Shown piece after piece: positions 35,113 to 46,000 of a stretch of 64,000 nucleotides of DNA. Position 1 is the first letter of the stretch, and each line of letters begins with the position of its first letter. The DNA is taken from NCBI GenBank assembly GCA_937877515.1, contig CALFIX010000059.1:1-64000 (forward strand), read 5' to 3'. The notes under the pieces are model-generated. The model was not told the origin of the DNA and did no database searches. It was given only the letters and a program-made list of their open reading frames with translations. Origin of the DNA: an uncultured Treponema sp. GTDB taxonomy: Bacteria > Spirochaetota > Spirochaetia > Treponematales > Treponemataceae. Made by a program: the position numbers and the translations under genes.

Positions 35113-35592
35113 GGGTAGGAAAAGCCCAGCCTGATTATATTATTGTTGATAGGTTCCAAAATGCACTTTAATAGCTGAATATCGTGACTTTTAGAATTTA
35201 CCGCATAAATTATAGCTCAAATTTTTTTTAATTCGTAATAAAAAAGAATGAATTTTTATAATAAAAGTATTAATAACGAGATTTTATTGCAGATAAATTT
35301 TAAATTTGTTAATTATTTAAGTTTGATTAAAAGTTGCAAACAGGTTGAACGATTATGCATAACTAAGGAATTCCTTGTAAAATGCCGAAAAATAAAAAGC
35401 ACACACAGAACCGGAAGCGTAAAGAAAACCTTGAACCTTAAGAGTAACAAAGTAAGCTTTACGTGCCTCTTGCACTGCATGTGCTCTTTACAAGGATGTA
35501 TTTAACGATACATTTCGTATTTAAAATACATAATTTTGCAAAAAATGTCAATAAATGTAAGAAAATTCAATAAATTTCTTTGTTTGTTGCAT
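35113..35592. other. Gene-poor intergenic stretch with one possible 19-codon ORF
   Basis: About 480 bases, very A+T-rich. The only frame of note is at 35382-35441 (plus), encoding the strongly basic MPKNKKHTQNRKRKENLEP after AAGGAATTCCTT, which could serve as a ribosome site. A G+C-richer run follows (35450-35495) with GCAC/GTGC words. I do not see a known RNA here and do not call a gene. Confidence 0.3.
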
Positions 35593-35613
35593 TTAGTTAA
35601 GAGTGTTAATTAA
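35593..35613. promoter_or_regulatory. ROK-type operator copy upstream of the SpoIIE gene
   Basis: Half-sites TTAGTTAAGA and TGTTAATTAA around a central G. It differs at one position from the operator at 46152-46172 and shares its right half with the one at 50324-50344. It lies 5 bases upstream of the -35 box rather than over the start site. Confidence 0.6.
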
Positions 35614-35618
35614 TTTTC

Positions 35619-35647
35619 TTGTAAATTTATTTCTAGAAGTTTACAAT
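35619..35647 (+). promoter_or_regulatory. Promoter of the 7TM-SpoIIE phosphatase gene
   Basis: TTGTAA (35619-35624), 17-bp spacer, TACAAT (35642-35647), followed by AAGGATG and the ATG at 35669. Confidence 0.6.
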
Positions 35648-35668
35648 AGATAAAAAAAGGATGGTCAA

Positions 35669-37714
35669 ATGAAAAATCTAAAACACACAATTTGGACAAC
35701 TTTAATTTTGTCTTTTATTTGTGCTTTTTTTGTAAGCTGTGGTTCTGCTACAAATCGTAATTCACGCATTTTGCTTGATTCAGGCTGGTCTTATTCAATG
35801 GAAGACCCAATTAAAGATAATTTTACATTAAAGCCATTGGCAGATGGTGAAATTCTTGAACTTGAAAAGGTAAAAGAAATTGCAGAAAATGGTGGCGTTG
35901 GAGAAATTTACCTTGAAAAAAAATTTATAGTACCTTCTCAACTGCAAGGTAGAGATTTAGCTGTTTATTTAGGTCGTGTAACACTTGCAGATGAAACTTG
36001 GGTAAATAATATTTTTATTGGCAAATATGGACGATTTAGTCCTAAAGAATTTTCTGCCTGGAATATGGCTCGTTGTTATTCTATTCCTGCAAAATATTTA
36101 CATGCCGGTGAAAATACTTTGCGTGTAAAAGTTTGTGTAGATGGTGAAGGTTCTTTAGGCGCCAATATGTTTATTGGTCTTTTGGATGATGCAAACGCTG
36201 TGGCAACTCGCGAAAACTTCTGGCACAGTAAGATAAATCTTTTGTTTGCATTTTTTATGATAATCATAGCTTTTTATCACTTGATTATTTATATAAGACG
36301 TCCTGTCGATAAAGAAAATATTTTCTTTGCACTTTTGAATTTTGTTTCTGTTTTCTACATTCTTATTTATTTTATTTACGAGATTCCAGATCTTCCAAGA
36401 GAAAGAGCAAATTTCTTGTTGTATCAAAAAATATTCTCTAGTGGACTTCCATTCTTCTTACCATTCCTTACAACATCATTTGTAAACGCTTTCTTAAAGA
36501 GAAAAGAAAGAAAAGTTATGTTGTGGATTCGTCTTGCATTTTTGATAATTCCGGTTTTGATAGTTTTATTTATGCCAAATTATCCGGCATTAAAGAAAAT
36601 TACAGCACCTCTTATGACAATGCTTATTCCACCAATGCTTTATATTATAGCTTTGCTTTTAAAACACTTGTTCCAGAAAGACTGGAAAGTTGTTCCTCTT
36701 ATTTTAGGATTTTCTCCTTTAGTTTTATGCTTTGCTTTAGATCTTATTTTACATAATGCACTTAAGCTAGATAATGTTCCTTATTTTACACCAATGGGAT
36801 GGCAGTTTGTTATTATTGGTCTTTTGTTTATTATGGCAAACCGTTTTGCTGCAAGTACAAACGAAGCTGAATATCTTAATACACACCTTGAAAAAGAAGT
36901 AAAAGATAGAACACGAGAACTTTCTGAAGCAAATACAGAGTTGGAAGCTGCAAAGTTTAGAGCAGATCGTGATATGGATCTTGCAGTTCATGTTCAGCAG
37001 AGTTTCTATGTAAATAAAGCTCCTATAGTTGACGGTTGGGATATTGCTTATACCTTCCAGCCTATGTCTGGTGTTTCTGGTGACTTATATGACTTTTATA
37101 CTGATGGAAGAACTTTTAAGGGCTTAGGTCTTTTTGATATTTCTGGTCATGGTATAGCATCCGGTCTTGTTGCAATGCTTGCTAAAGTTATTATGGACAG
37201 AAAGTTTAAAGAAGGATACAAGGAACCTCTTAATCATGTTATGGATAGCATTAACCGCGACATGGTAGAGTCAAAAGGTGATATAGAAAATTACATGACC
37301 GGTGTTTTATTTAGATTCACTGGTAATAAAGTTGAATATATTAATGCCGGTCATCCAAAAGTATTTGTTCGCACGGCAAACGACGGTAAGGTTGTACCTA
37401 TTATGCTTCCAAATTCTGATAATGATAATTCAGGTGGATTGGTTGGTATTTCTGGTCTTGCTCCATCATTTAAGGTTATAGGTTTTAATTTGCGTCCTGG
37501 TGATGCAATGCTTATTTACACTGACTGTCTGTATGAGTCTCGTAACATTGAAGGCGAAGAAATGACACAAGATGGCGTTCAAAAAATGTTTAGTAATGTT
37601 ACAGGTGTAACAGCAAATGACAAGTTAAAAGATGTTCTTAATCAGTTTAATTCATTTACAAAGGGAGTTCCTTTGCGCGATGATTTAACAGTTATTGTTG
37701 TTCAGAAAAAATAA
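35669..37714 (+). CDS. 7TM receptor with SpoIIE-type Ser/Thr phosphatase
   Basis: 681 residues. Signal with lipobox VSC near residue 24, then a jelly-roll sensory domain (IYLEKKFIVPSQLQGRDLAV, DETWVNNIFIGKYG) to about 190, seven hydrophobic segments about 190-400 (7TMR-DISM layout), a coiled-coil link (EVKDRTRELSEANTELEAAK), and a PP2C/SpoIIE domain from about 455: MSGVSGDLYDFY, LGLFDISGHGIASGL, YINAGHPKVF, MLIYTDCLYES. Such receptors convert an external, probably sugar-like, ligand into dephosphorylation of an anti-anti-sigma factor. No STAS partner is adjacent. A copy of the ROK-type operator lies just upstream. Confidence 0.88.
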   Translation: MKNLKHTIWTTLILSFICAFFVSCGSATNRNSRILLDSGWSYSMEDPIKDNFTLKPLADGEILELEKVKEIAENGGVGEIYLEKKFIVPSQLQGRDLAVYLGRVTLADETWVNNIFIGKYGRFSPKEFSAWNMARCYSIPAKYLHAGENTLRVKVCVDGEGSLGANMFIGLLDDANAVATRENFWHSKINLLFAFFMIIIAFYHLIIYIRRPVDKENIFFALLNFVSVFYILIYFIYEIPDLPRERANFLLYQKIFSSGLPFFLPFLTTSFVNAFLKRKERKVMLWIRLAFLIIPVLIVLFMPNYPALKKITAPLMTMLIPPMLYIIALLLKHLFQKDWKVVPLILGFSPLVLCFALDLILHNALKLDNVPYFTPMGWQFVIIGLLFIMANRFAASTNEAEYLNTHLEKEVKDRTRELSEANTELEAAKFRADRDMDLAVHVQQSFYVNKAPIVDGWDIAYTFQPMSGVSGDLYDFYTDGRTFKGLGLFDISGHGIASGLVAMLAKVIMDRKFKEGYKEPLNHVMDSINRDMVESKGDIENYMTGVLFRFTGNKVEYINAGHPKVFVRTANDGKVVPIMLPNSDNDNSGGLVGISGLAPSFKVIGFNLRPGDAMLIYTDCLYESRNIEGEEMTQDGVQKMFSNVTGVTANDKLKDVLNQFNSFTKGVPLRDDLTVIVVQKK

Positions 37715-37739
37715 AATGTTAAAATAAAAGAGGTAAAAA

Positions 37740-38141
37740 ATGGATGACTGTTTATTTTGCAAAATTATAAAAGGAGAAATCCCTTCCAGCAAAGTATACG
37801 AGGATGAAAAGACTTATGTTTTTATGGATATTGCAGCAGATGTTGATGGACATATGCTAGTTATTCCGAAAGAACATTGCGTAAATTTTTTAGATGCATC
37901 TAAGGAAGCTTTACATGCAGTTGCAGAAACTGTTCAAAAAGTAAGTAAGCATCTTATAGATGACTGTGGATATGAAGGAGTGAATGTTTTTAACTGTACA
38001 AATGCGTGTGCAGGACAAAGCGTGTTTCATTACCACATGCACATAGTACCACGTAAAGGTGGTGACGGCTTACCGCCTGTTCCTTCTTATACTGGTGCAA
38101 AAGAAGAAATAAAAGCTGTTTTTGAAAGAGTAAAAATGTAG
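37740..38141 (+). CDS. HIT-family nucleotide hydrolase/transferase
   Basis: 133 residues. DCLFCKIIKGEIPSSKVYED at the start and the histidine triad FHYHMHIVPRK near residue 100 define the HINT branch. These enzymes hydrolyse AMP-lysine and similar phosphoramidates in the cytosol. RBS GAGGT; 25 bases after the SpoIIE gene, so possibly co-transcribed, ending at a terminator. Confidence 0.93.
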   Translation: MDDCLFCKIIKGEIPSSKVYEDEKTYVFMDIAADVDGHMLVIPKEHCVNFLDASKEALHAVAETVQKVSKHLIDDCGYEGVNVFNCTNACAGQSVFHYHMHIVPRKGGDGLPPVPSYTGAKEEIKAVFERVKM

Positions 38142-38150
38142 ATTTGGCTT

Positions 38151-38181
38151 AAGACCTGTGGGAACTCCTGCGGGTCTTTTT
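38151..38181. terminator. Terminator between HIT gene and patatin gene
   Basis: AAGACCTGTG (38151-38160) pairs with TGCGGGTCTT (38169-38178) with three G-U wobbles, then T5. The stop codon of the convergent patatin gene is at 38183. Confidence 0.75.
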
Positions 38182-38182
38182 A

Positions 38183-40459
38183 TTACATAAGTCCCAGGAA
38201 TATACAGAAATTTCCGTTTAATGTTCCTCCTCCACCTAAAACAATATGACCGACTGGCGTTTTTAATGCCATGTAAAGGCCAGCACCAAAATCATATTGA
38301 GAAATGTCACTAGGATTCCAACCATAAAAAATGCTGTCTGTAGCATCGCTTTCTGATGTATATGGATTGTATGTGTCTTTTATACCGATTTTTGCTTTTG
38401 CAATTGCATAAAGAGGCATTCCTAAAACGTTTGTAATTTTATGAGTATAGTTTATGCCAATCATAGAAATGTCGCGTTTTTTGGTTCCGTATGTATAACC
38501 TGGCATTCCGTTAAATCCGCCGTATTCAAGATAACCACAGTTAAGCTGCCATGGAAAATGATTGAATCCGGCTTGTACCGTATAACCCAAAGCTGCTTTT
38601 TTATTAAACATAGCAAAACGCTGTTCAAGAGAAAATTGTCCTTTGTATAAAAAGTCTTCTACATCATAACTTAGACCTATGGCATAAGAAAATTCAACTT
38701 TAGAACCATGTGTTGTAGATATATTTTCTATTGTGTTCCATATTGTATCTGAATGAATAGAAAATAAATTGTATGTAGTTAAATTTGAATGTAAAAAAGA
38801 AAAATCATATTGAAAATTTACACAGTGAGTAAACATGTTTGCGTATTGCATTTTTATACCGACTAAGGCATTTAGCAAAAAGTCATCATTTGCTTCTCTG
38901 TATTCATAGAAAGGACTGTTTTTTGGTTCTGCACTTCCTTCACTTGTTTGTAAAGATAAATCTCCACTTACAGAATAATCTTCATAGTAAGCAATGCGGG
39001 GGGTTGCTGTAAGTTTTAAGCCAATTGATTCAGCATTAAAAAAAGAAAGCATCATCGGAAATGGGGTTGCAAGATAAATTGATGATTTTATATTTGGATT
39101 TATATCGTAATAAAAATAACCGTCATTGTAATAAAGAGTTGCAGAAGGTTCTCCGCCAAAAATTATTCGATTGCTTTTTTGTGTGTAATGATTTGCTCTG
39201 ATTTCTAAACAGCAGTTTTCTTCCGTACTTCCTGATGCAATTGCAAAACTTAAAGAAGAAAGACTATATGCATTTTGAAAGTCATTTAATTTTTCTATTA
39301 GATTAGAAATAGTTTCATCTGTAAGACTTTTGCCTATAAAGTTCTTAAAGTCACTTTCTTTTGGGAGAGGAATTTCTTCTCTATATGAAATGTCTTTTAT
39401 TTTAATGCTTTCTATTGTTTTTATTGCAAGCTTAGAATATTCACCACTACGTTCTTTATCTTGTGGAATAATAGGTACACCCTGGTTTTTAAGTTCTAAG
39501 ACAAGTTTATCTAAGTCATCCATGTTTTCTTGAATACATTTTTCGCCAGCTGCTATAATTTCATTTATGGCAAGAAAATCTAAGGTAGAGTATTCATCTA
39601 ATTCTGGACGGAATAAAATATTTGCCAGATGATGTTGTTTTACAGCATTTGTAGAAATTGTTAAATTAAAAAGGTTTATTGCAATGGAATCTATGCTGTT
39701 TATTTTCAGTGGATCATTTTCCAGGTAGCTTGCAACATCCATGGCAATTATAATATCTGCACCCATGTCTATTGCTTCTTGAATTGGTAAATTGTCTACC
39801 CAGCCACCGTCCATTACAAAAGTATTGCGGTCAATTATTGCAGGGGTCCAAATTGCAGGAAGCGACATACTTCCACGTATTGCATCAGGAAGAGAACCTT
39901 TTGAATAAACTATTTTTTCGGCATTTGTAATATTTGTAGCAATTGCACGGTATTTTTTTGGTAGACTGTCAAAATCTAAATTATTTGGAAGGCGACTAAA
40001 ATATTTTGCAAGCATATTCATTATATTTTGATCACCTAAGATTGCAGGAGATGCACCTATACCAGTCCATGTAAAGTTTAAAGAAAAAATGTTGTCATCT
40101 GGAATGGAAAAAGCATTCTGAGGAAGTCTTTGTGTAGCAACTGCTCTTGTGTTAAGAATAGAAATTATATCTAGCGAAGTAAAAATTTCTTTTATTTCTT
40201 TTGGAGTGTAGCCTGCTGCATATAGTGCACCTAGCATACTTCCCATGCTTGTACCTAAAACTATATCTACGGGAATTCCTTTTTCTTCTAAAGTTTCCAA
40301 AAGCGGAATTTCTGCAAGACCCTTTGCTCCACCACCGCTTAAAACAAGTGCGATTTTTGGGCGGCTAGAAGTTTGTTGAGCAGGACATAATGTTACAGAA
40401 AATAAGAATAAAATTGTTAAGAAAGAAAATATTTTCTTTAGTTTTAATGTAAAGTTCAT
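38183..40459 (-). CDS. Patatin phospholipase with outer-membrane barrel (PlpD-like)
   Basis: 758 residues with a Sec signal ending near LCPAQQ. Patatin motifs: LVLSGGGAKGLAEIP, lipase elbow VLGTSMGSMLGAL (catalytic Ser), and MDGGWVDNLPI (catalytic Asp). After about residue 330 a POTRA-like segment (SIKIKDISYREEIPLPKESD) and then about 350 residues of alternating strands with aromatic girdle residues, ending NFCIFLGLM, resemble the BamA/Omp85 barrel. This is the type Vd autotransporter (PlpD) layout; in spirochaetes the lipase may stay surface-attached. The promoter (TTGAAT-17-TATCAT) ends 7 bases from the ATG. Confidence 0.85.
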   Translation of the reverse strand: MNFTLKLKKIFSFLTILFLFSVTLCPAQQTSSRPKIALVLSGGGAKGLAEIPLLETLEEKGIPVDIVLGTSMGSMLGALYAAGYTPKEIKEIFTSLDIISILNTRAVATQRLPQNAFSIPDDNIFSLNFTWTGIGASPAILGDQNIMNMLAKYFSRLPNNLDFDSLPKKYRAIATNITNAEKIVYSKGSLPDAIRGSMSLPAIWTPAIIDRNTFVMDGGWVDNLPIQEAIDMGADIIIAMDVASYLENDPLKINSIDSIAINLFNLTISTNAVKQHHLANILFRPELDEYSTLDFLAINEIIAAGEKCIQENMDDLDKLVLELKNQGVPIIPQDKERSGEYSKLAIKTIESIKIKDISYREEIPLPKESDFKNFIGKSLTDETISNLIEKLNDFQNAYSLSSLSFAIASGSTEENCCLEIRANHYTQKSNRIIFGGEPSATLYYNDGYFYYDINPNIKSSIYLATPFPMMLSFFNAESIGLKLTATPRIAYYEDYSVSGDLSLQTSEGSAEPKNSPFYEYREANDDFLLNALVGIKMQYANMFTHCVNFQYDFSFLHSNLTTYNLFSIHSDTIWNTIENISTTHGSKVEFSYAIGLSYDVEDFLYKGQFSLEQRFAMFNKKAALGYTVQAGFNHFPWQLNCGYLEYGGFNGMPGYTYGTKKRDISMIGINYTHKITNVLGMPLYAIAKAKIGIKDTYNPYTSESDATDSIFYGWNPSDISQYDFGAGLYMALKTPVGHIVLGGGGTLNGNFCIFLGLM

Positions 40460-40466
40460 ACATTAC

Positions 40467-40495
40467 ATGATATTTTAAGAAAATGTAAAATTCAA
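40467..40495 (-). promoter_or_regulatory. Promoter of the patatin gene, leaderless layout
   Basis: Minus strand TTGAAT (40495-40490), 17-bp spacer, TATCAT (40472-40467), 7 bases before the ATG, no ribosome-binding site. Confidence 0.6.
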
Positions 40496-40501
40496 GTTGA
40501 T

Positions 40502-40553
40502 AAAAAAATAAGGGGCTGCCTAATAATGACTTAAGCATTTTAGATGGCCCCTT
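40502..40553 (-). terminator. Terminator of the D-lactate dehydrogenase gene
   Basis: On the minus strand AAGGGGC (40553-40547) pairs with GCCCCTT (40516-40510) over a 30-base loop and is followed by A and T7. Confidence 0.75.
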
Positions 40554-40561
40554 TACAGGTT

Positions 40562-41569
40562 TTATTTTACTTCGTTTACAAGTTCTTTTTGAGAAATAAA
40601 ATCTTTTACGTTTCCAAGTGTTGTTTGGGCAATAGCTTCTAAAGCATTTGTAGTTAAGAAAGCCTGATGTCCTGTTATTATAACATTTGGGAATGTTAAA
40701 AGGCGTGCAAGGGTGTCATCACGAATTACATCTACAGACCAGTCATCAAAGAAATATTTGCTTTCTTCTTCGTAAACGTCTAGGGCCGCACCACCAATGG
40801 TTTGTTTTTTTAGTGCATGAACTAAAGCTTTTGTATCTATAAGAGCACCACGACCGGTGTTTATGATTACAGCATCTTTTTTCATTATAGCAAGACTTTG
40901 TGTGTTTATAATGTGTTTTGTACCGTCAGTAAGAGGGCAGTGCAAACTTAATACATCTGAATCCTGGAAAAGTTTTTGTTGCTCTACATAAGTAAAACCA
41001 TTTTGTTCAGCCCAGGCTTTATCAGGATATACATCATAAAGTTCAATTTTCATACCAAATCCGCTTAAGATTTGTGCCATTATTTTTCCAATTTTACCCG
41101 TTCCTAAAATACCAGCGGTCAAACCGTACAGGTCTCTGCCTGTTAGACCATTAAGTGTAAAGTTTCCTGTGCGAGTTCTCATGTAAGCCTGTGGAATTCT
41201 GCGTGTTAAAGACATAAGGAGTGCAACGGCATGTTCTGCAACAGAATGAGGTGAATATGCAGGTACGCGTACTACAGGAATATTTGCTTTTTTTGCAGCT
41301 ACTAAATCAACATTATTATAGCCTGCACATCGTAAAGCAATTAATTTTACACCACAATCTTTTAGTATGCTTATTACAGAGGCATTCAGATTATCATTTA
41401 CAAAGGCACAAACAACATCGTAGCCTTTTGCCGTAAGGGCAGTTTTTTCATTTAGATGAAAATCAAAAAAATCTATATTAAATAGAAACTCTTTATTTGC
41501 ATTTGTAAACGCATCTCTGTCGTAAATGCGTGTGTCGTAAAATGCAACTTTAACTTCTGTAGCTTTCAT
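40562..41569 (-). CDS. ldhA: D-lactate dehydrogenase
   Basis: 335 residues. D-2-hydroxyacid dehydrogenase family: LRCAGYNNVDLVAAKKANIP, PAYSPHSVAEHAVALLM, NAD-binding AGILGTGKIGKIMAQIL, NTGRGALIDTKAL and the catalytic His in ITGHQAFLTTNAL. 'KYFFDDWS' with 'VIRDDTLARL' is the LdhA-type insertion. It reduces pyruvate to D-lactate with NADH in fermentation. AGGAGGCAGC-type ribosome site; single gene with its own terminator. Confidence 0.92.
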   Translation of the reverse strand: MKATEVKVAFYDTRIYDRDAFTNANKEFLFNIDFFDFHLNEKTALTAKGYDVVCAFVNDNLNASVISILKDCGVKLIALRCAGYNNVDLVAAKKANIPVVRVPAYSPHSVAEHAVALLMSLTRRIPQAYMRTRTGNFTLNGLTGRDLYGLTAGILGTGKIGKIMAQILSGFGMKIELYDVYPDKAWAEQNGFTYVEQQKLFQDSDVLSLHCPLTDGTKHIINTQSLAIMKKDAVIINTGRGALIDTKALVHALKKQTIGGAALDVYEEESKYFFDDWSVDVIRDDTLARLLTFPNVIITGHQAFLTTNALEAIAQTTLGNVKDFISQKELVNEVK

Positions 41570-41712
41570 AGCTGCCTCCTACTTTATAAAATTTCAATTT
41601 CTACCACTAAGATACAAAATTTTTAACTTGAGGGCAATAATGATTTATAAGTGGCGAGAGAAATCTCTATATGGTATACTAGGCAAGTATTTTAATTAAA
41701 AAGAGGATTAAA

Positions 41713-43029
41713 ATGAGGTTCATACATACTGCGGACTGGCACCTGGGCAATAGTCTTTTTAATATTGATCGTACCAAAGAATTCGAATCATTTTTAAAAT
41801 GGCTTAAAGAAGAAATAATAAAAACAAATGCCGATGCTTTAGTTATAGCCGGTGATATTTTTGATGTTGCAAACCCGCCAGTAAATTCTCGTAAGCAGTA
41901 TAATGAATTTTTAGCTTCCCTCTTAAATACAACATGTAAAAATGTAATTGTTGTCGGTGGAAATCATGACTCAGGAGCATTACTAGATTCAGAAAAGAAT
42001 ATTTTAGAGTTCTTAAATATTCATGTAGTTGGTTCTTTAAGTAATATTTCAAAAGAAACTTTAGGAGATGTTGTTTTTGAAATAAAAGATAAAAAACAAA
42101 ATGTAATAGGTTTATGTTGTGCAATTCCTTTTGCACGAGAACTTGAGCTAAGAAATTATTATAAAGAGCAGTTAGAGCCAGGGAAGCTTTCTGATTATGC
42201 ATATAAAAATCTTTATGAACTTGTATGTGAAGAGGCAATAAGAAAATCAGAAGGTAAAAATATTCCAATAATTGCGACAGGACACCTTTATGCCTCTGGT
42301 TTAGAGGGGCGTCTTGAAGGTCAAGAAAAAGAAAGCCGTAGTGATGACGGAAGAAGGACAATAGATGATGTAATAGGTAATTTAGGCTCTGTTCATGTTT
42401 CTGTTTTTCCAAAAAAATTTTCTTACGTTGCATTAGGGCATATTCATTACACAACGATGGTAGCAAAAAACTCTAACGTAAGATATTCAGGCTCGCCGTT
42501 TGTACTTGGCTTTGATGAAGCAAACTTACCTCATTATGTTCTTTTAGTAGATGTAGAGTTTGGCGAAGAAACAAAGGTAGAAAAAATAGAGGTTCCCAGA
42601 TTTTTTGAATACAAAAGAATAAGTGGAACGTCTTTAGAAATAAAAGAAAAGCTGGAAAAGTTAGAAAACACTCAAGTTTTAACGTATTTAGAACTCTACT
42701 ATAAAAAAGAAGACGGAGTAAATATATATGACTTCTTATTTGAAACTATTTCGAACCTTCCAGAAAATATTTTTGTAGTAAATAGAAAGCCACAACCTAT
42801 AAAAGAACTTAGCAATAATATTTATTCAGATTTAGATAATGATGAAGTAAAAAATCTTTTACCAGAAGATATATTTAAAAGTCTTATATTAACAAAGAGT
42901 AAAATAGATGTAACAGGCCTCTCTGAAAAAGAAATAGAAGAAAAACAAAATGTGCTTATAAATAAATATCTTCCACTTTTTTTAGAAGCAGCTCAAGAAG
43001 TTCAAGAGGAAAAAAATGAAAATAATTAA
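41713..43029 (+). CDS. sbcD: Exonuclease subunit SbcD
   Basis: 438 residues. Mre11-type phosphoesterase motifs: FIHTADWHLGNSLF, ALVIAGDIFDVANPP, VVGGNHDSGALL, IATGHLYASG and VALGHIHYTT. It is the nuclease half of the SbcCD complex, which cuts hairpins and processes double-strand ends. Its stop overlaps the sbcC start by 14 bases. RBS GAGGA; a TATACT box lies at 41675-41680. Confidence 0.95.
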   Translation: MRFIHTADWHLGNSLFNIDRTKEFESFLKWLKEEIIKTNADALVIAGDIFDVANPPVNSRKQYNEFLASLLNTTCKNVIVVGGNHDSGALLDSEKNILEFLNIHVVGSLSNISKETLGDVVFEIKDKKQNVIGLCCAIPFARELELRNYYKEQLEPGKLSDYAYKNLYELVCEEAIRKSEGKNIPIIATGHLYASGLEGRLEGQEKESRSDDGRRTIDDVIGNLGSVHVSVFPKKFSYVALGHIHYTTMVAKNSNVRYSGSPFVLGFDEANLPHYVLLVDVEFGEETKVEKIEVPRFFEYKRISGTSLEIKEKLEKLENTQVLTYLELYYKKEDGVNIYDFLFETISNLPENIFVVNRKPQPIKELSNNIYSDLDNDEVKNLLPEDIFKSLILTKSKIDVTGLSEKEIEEKQNVLINKYLPLFLEAAQEVQEEKNENN

Positions 43030-46000
43030 AATAGAAATAGAAAATTTAAATTCATTAAAAGGTCATTGGTGTATAGATTTTACTCATCCAGATTATGAAA
43101 CGTATCACAATTTATTTGTAATTTCTGGAGACACAGGTTCTGGTAAAACAACAATTCTAGACGCAATAACGTTAGCGCTTTATGGTAGAAGTGCAAGGCA
43201 AGAAAGTGTTACAAAATCAATAAATGAAATTATGACTCGTCATACAGGTTACTGTAGAGCTGTTGTATTTTATGAATGCAAAGCTGGAAAATTTAGATCT
43301 GAATTCTATCAACAGAGGGCAAGAAAAAGTTTTCAGGGTGCGTTACAAGCTCCGGAATGCAGCATAAAAAATTTAGATGATGGAACAGAAGAAACAGAAA
43401 TCGCTGCAACAAATTTAGGCGAAAAAACTGCAGGCATAATTCATTTAAATTACGAACAGTTTACAAGGTCAATTATGCTTGCCCAAGGAGAGTTTGATAC
43501 TTTTATTTTGGGTGATGAAAGAAGTAGAGCAGCAATTCTTTCTAAATTAAATGGAACAGAACAGTATAAAGAAATTGGAAAAAGAATTTGTGATAAAGCA
43601 AAAAAATATAAAGAAGATGAAAAGGTTATAGAAAAAGAACTTCAAGGAATAGAATTAATTTCTGAAGAAGATGAATTAAATTATAGAGAAGAAATAACTG
43701 CAAGAACAAAAGAAAATAAAAAAATTGTAAGCTCTCTAAAAGAAATAGAATGTTCCCTTAACTGGTTAAAAGAAGTAAATAAAATCAAAGAGGATTTTAT
43801 AAAAGCAGAAGAACAAAGAAGTCTTTATAAAAAAGAAGTTGAGAACTTTAGTCAAGACGAAGAAAGGCTTTCACTTGCAGAAAAAGCTGAAAAATGTAAA
43901 GCAGAATATCTTACGTTAGAGCAAACAGAAAAAAATCTTTCTAATATACAAAGAGATTTAGAAGAAGAACAAAAGGCCTTGTCTGTTTATTCAATAAATC
44001 AAAAAGAAATAGAAGAGGAATATTTTAGTGTCAGTAAGGATGTTTCTAATGCAGAAGAAAATATTTTAGTGAATAGAGAAATATATAAAAAGGTTCGTGC
44101 TATAGATTCAGATTTAAATTTTTCATTAGAAAAGTTAAATTTTATAAAAAAAGATAAAGTGATTGCAGAAGAAAAATTCAATGAAGAAAAAAATAGATTG
44201 TTAAATTTAGAAAAACAACTAAAAGCTTCAGAAGAAAATTATTTAAAATTAAGTGAATATTTAGAATTAAATAAAAAGGATAAAGCTCTTTCTGAAATAT
44301 GTATAAATCTAAAGTCAAAGGAAAAATCGCTTTCAAAGTTATATGAAGAACTAAAAACTCTAAAAGAAAATAAAAAAACTTGTGGAGAAAATTTAAATAA
44401 GAAAACGCAGGAATTAAAAAACTTTCAGACAGAATATGAAAATCTGGAAAAATCATTAAGAGAATTTGTAAATAAAGATTTTATTACAATTTCTATTCTT
44501 TTAAGAAATCAGCTTTCTAATAATAAGCCTTGTCCTGTATGTGGTTCAACAGAGCATCCTGCTTGCCAAACAACTTTACAAAAAACTAATAAAGAAAAAA
44601 TAAATGGCTTAACAAAAGATATAAAAATAATAAACGATAAGATGGAAGAAAAAGAAAATGCAATTAAAGAGATAGAAAAGGAAATTGAAAATTTAAAATT
44701 AAAAAATGAGCAGCTGCAAATAAATATAGATAATGTAAGTAAAGAGCTTTCTTTAGAACTTTTAGAATTGAATACTGTTATTAAACCATGGAATTTTATT
44801 CTTACTGAAGAAAATATTTATAATTTTTCAGAGGTTATAGAAAAATTAGAAGTGACAGCAGAAAAATTTAAGAAAACAGAAGAAGATAAAATAAATTTAG
44901 AAAAAGAAATTCAAATTTTAAAAGCAAAGCAGGAATCAATTAATGTAAAGGAATATTTAGATTCTTTAGAAAATATAAAAACAGAAGAATTACAAGAGCA
45001 AACTGTTTATGATAAAATTTTATTAAACAGAAAAGAATTATTTGGAGAAAAAAATCCGGATGAAGAAGAATTAAAAGAAAACGAAGCTTTAAAATTATTA
45101 AGAGAAAAATTAGAAATTAAAGAAAAAGAAAAAAGTGAAATTTTAATAAAAGAAAATGAAGCTTCAACAAAGGTAAAAGAATTTACAAAAGAAATACAAA
45201 TTTTCTCAGAGCAAGTAGCAGAAAATTCATTAAGATTTAATGATGTGCTTTTAAAAAATGGTTTTAAAGAGCGCATAGAATTTTTAAATTGTTTTATGGA
45301 AGAAGCGGAAATTGCAGAGTTAAAAAATAAAAGAGAATCTCTTATAAAAAAAGATGCAGAAACAAAAAATGCCTTAAAAACTGCAGAAGAAAAATTAGAA
45401 GAATTAAAATTACAAAACCTTACACAAAAAAATATAGAAGAATTAAGCGAAGAAAAAAATTCGCTGTCATTAAAACAAGAAGAAAATTTAAAGTGGATAG
45501 GTGGTGTAAACGCAATGTTAGATGCCAATGAAAAACAAAAAACTAAGGCTTTAGAGATTAGAAAAAAACTGGACGAGGCTAAAAAAAATGCCACACTCTG
45601 GCAGGAAATGAAGGCTTTCATAGGTAAGGATACTGGAGATGACTTTGAGGTTTTTGTAGAAGCGCTGGCATTTAATCAGCTTTTAAAAATTTCAAACAAA
45701 TATGTAGAAGCAATAACTAAAAAATATACACTTGTGCAGCAAGAGGGCAAGGTTGATTTTAGAATTCATGATATAAATTATCCAGACTCAAAAGACGACA
45801 GACCAATAACAAACATGAGCGGAGGAGAAAAATTTGTAATAAGTCTCTCGCTGGCACTTGGCATTGCAGAGCTTGCAAGTCGTAACGTAAGAGTAGATTC
45901 TCTTTTCTTAGATGAAGGCTTTGGTACCTTAAGTGGTGAACCCCTTATGGAAGCAATTATCGCATTAAAGTCACTTCAAAATAGCGGAAAAATGCTCGGC

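Noticed and set aside
35382..35441. A 19-codon basic ORF after AAGGAATTCCTT
   Set aside because: Too short to judge by codon use, no known small-protein match, and the stretch has no other gene features; mentioned only in the intergenic entry.
43999..45621. Long reverse-strand frames within sbcC
   Set aside because: They mirror the Lys/Glu-rich coiled-coil coding sequence (giving Phe/Leu/Ser-rich peptides) and have no start signals.
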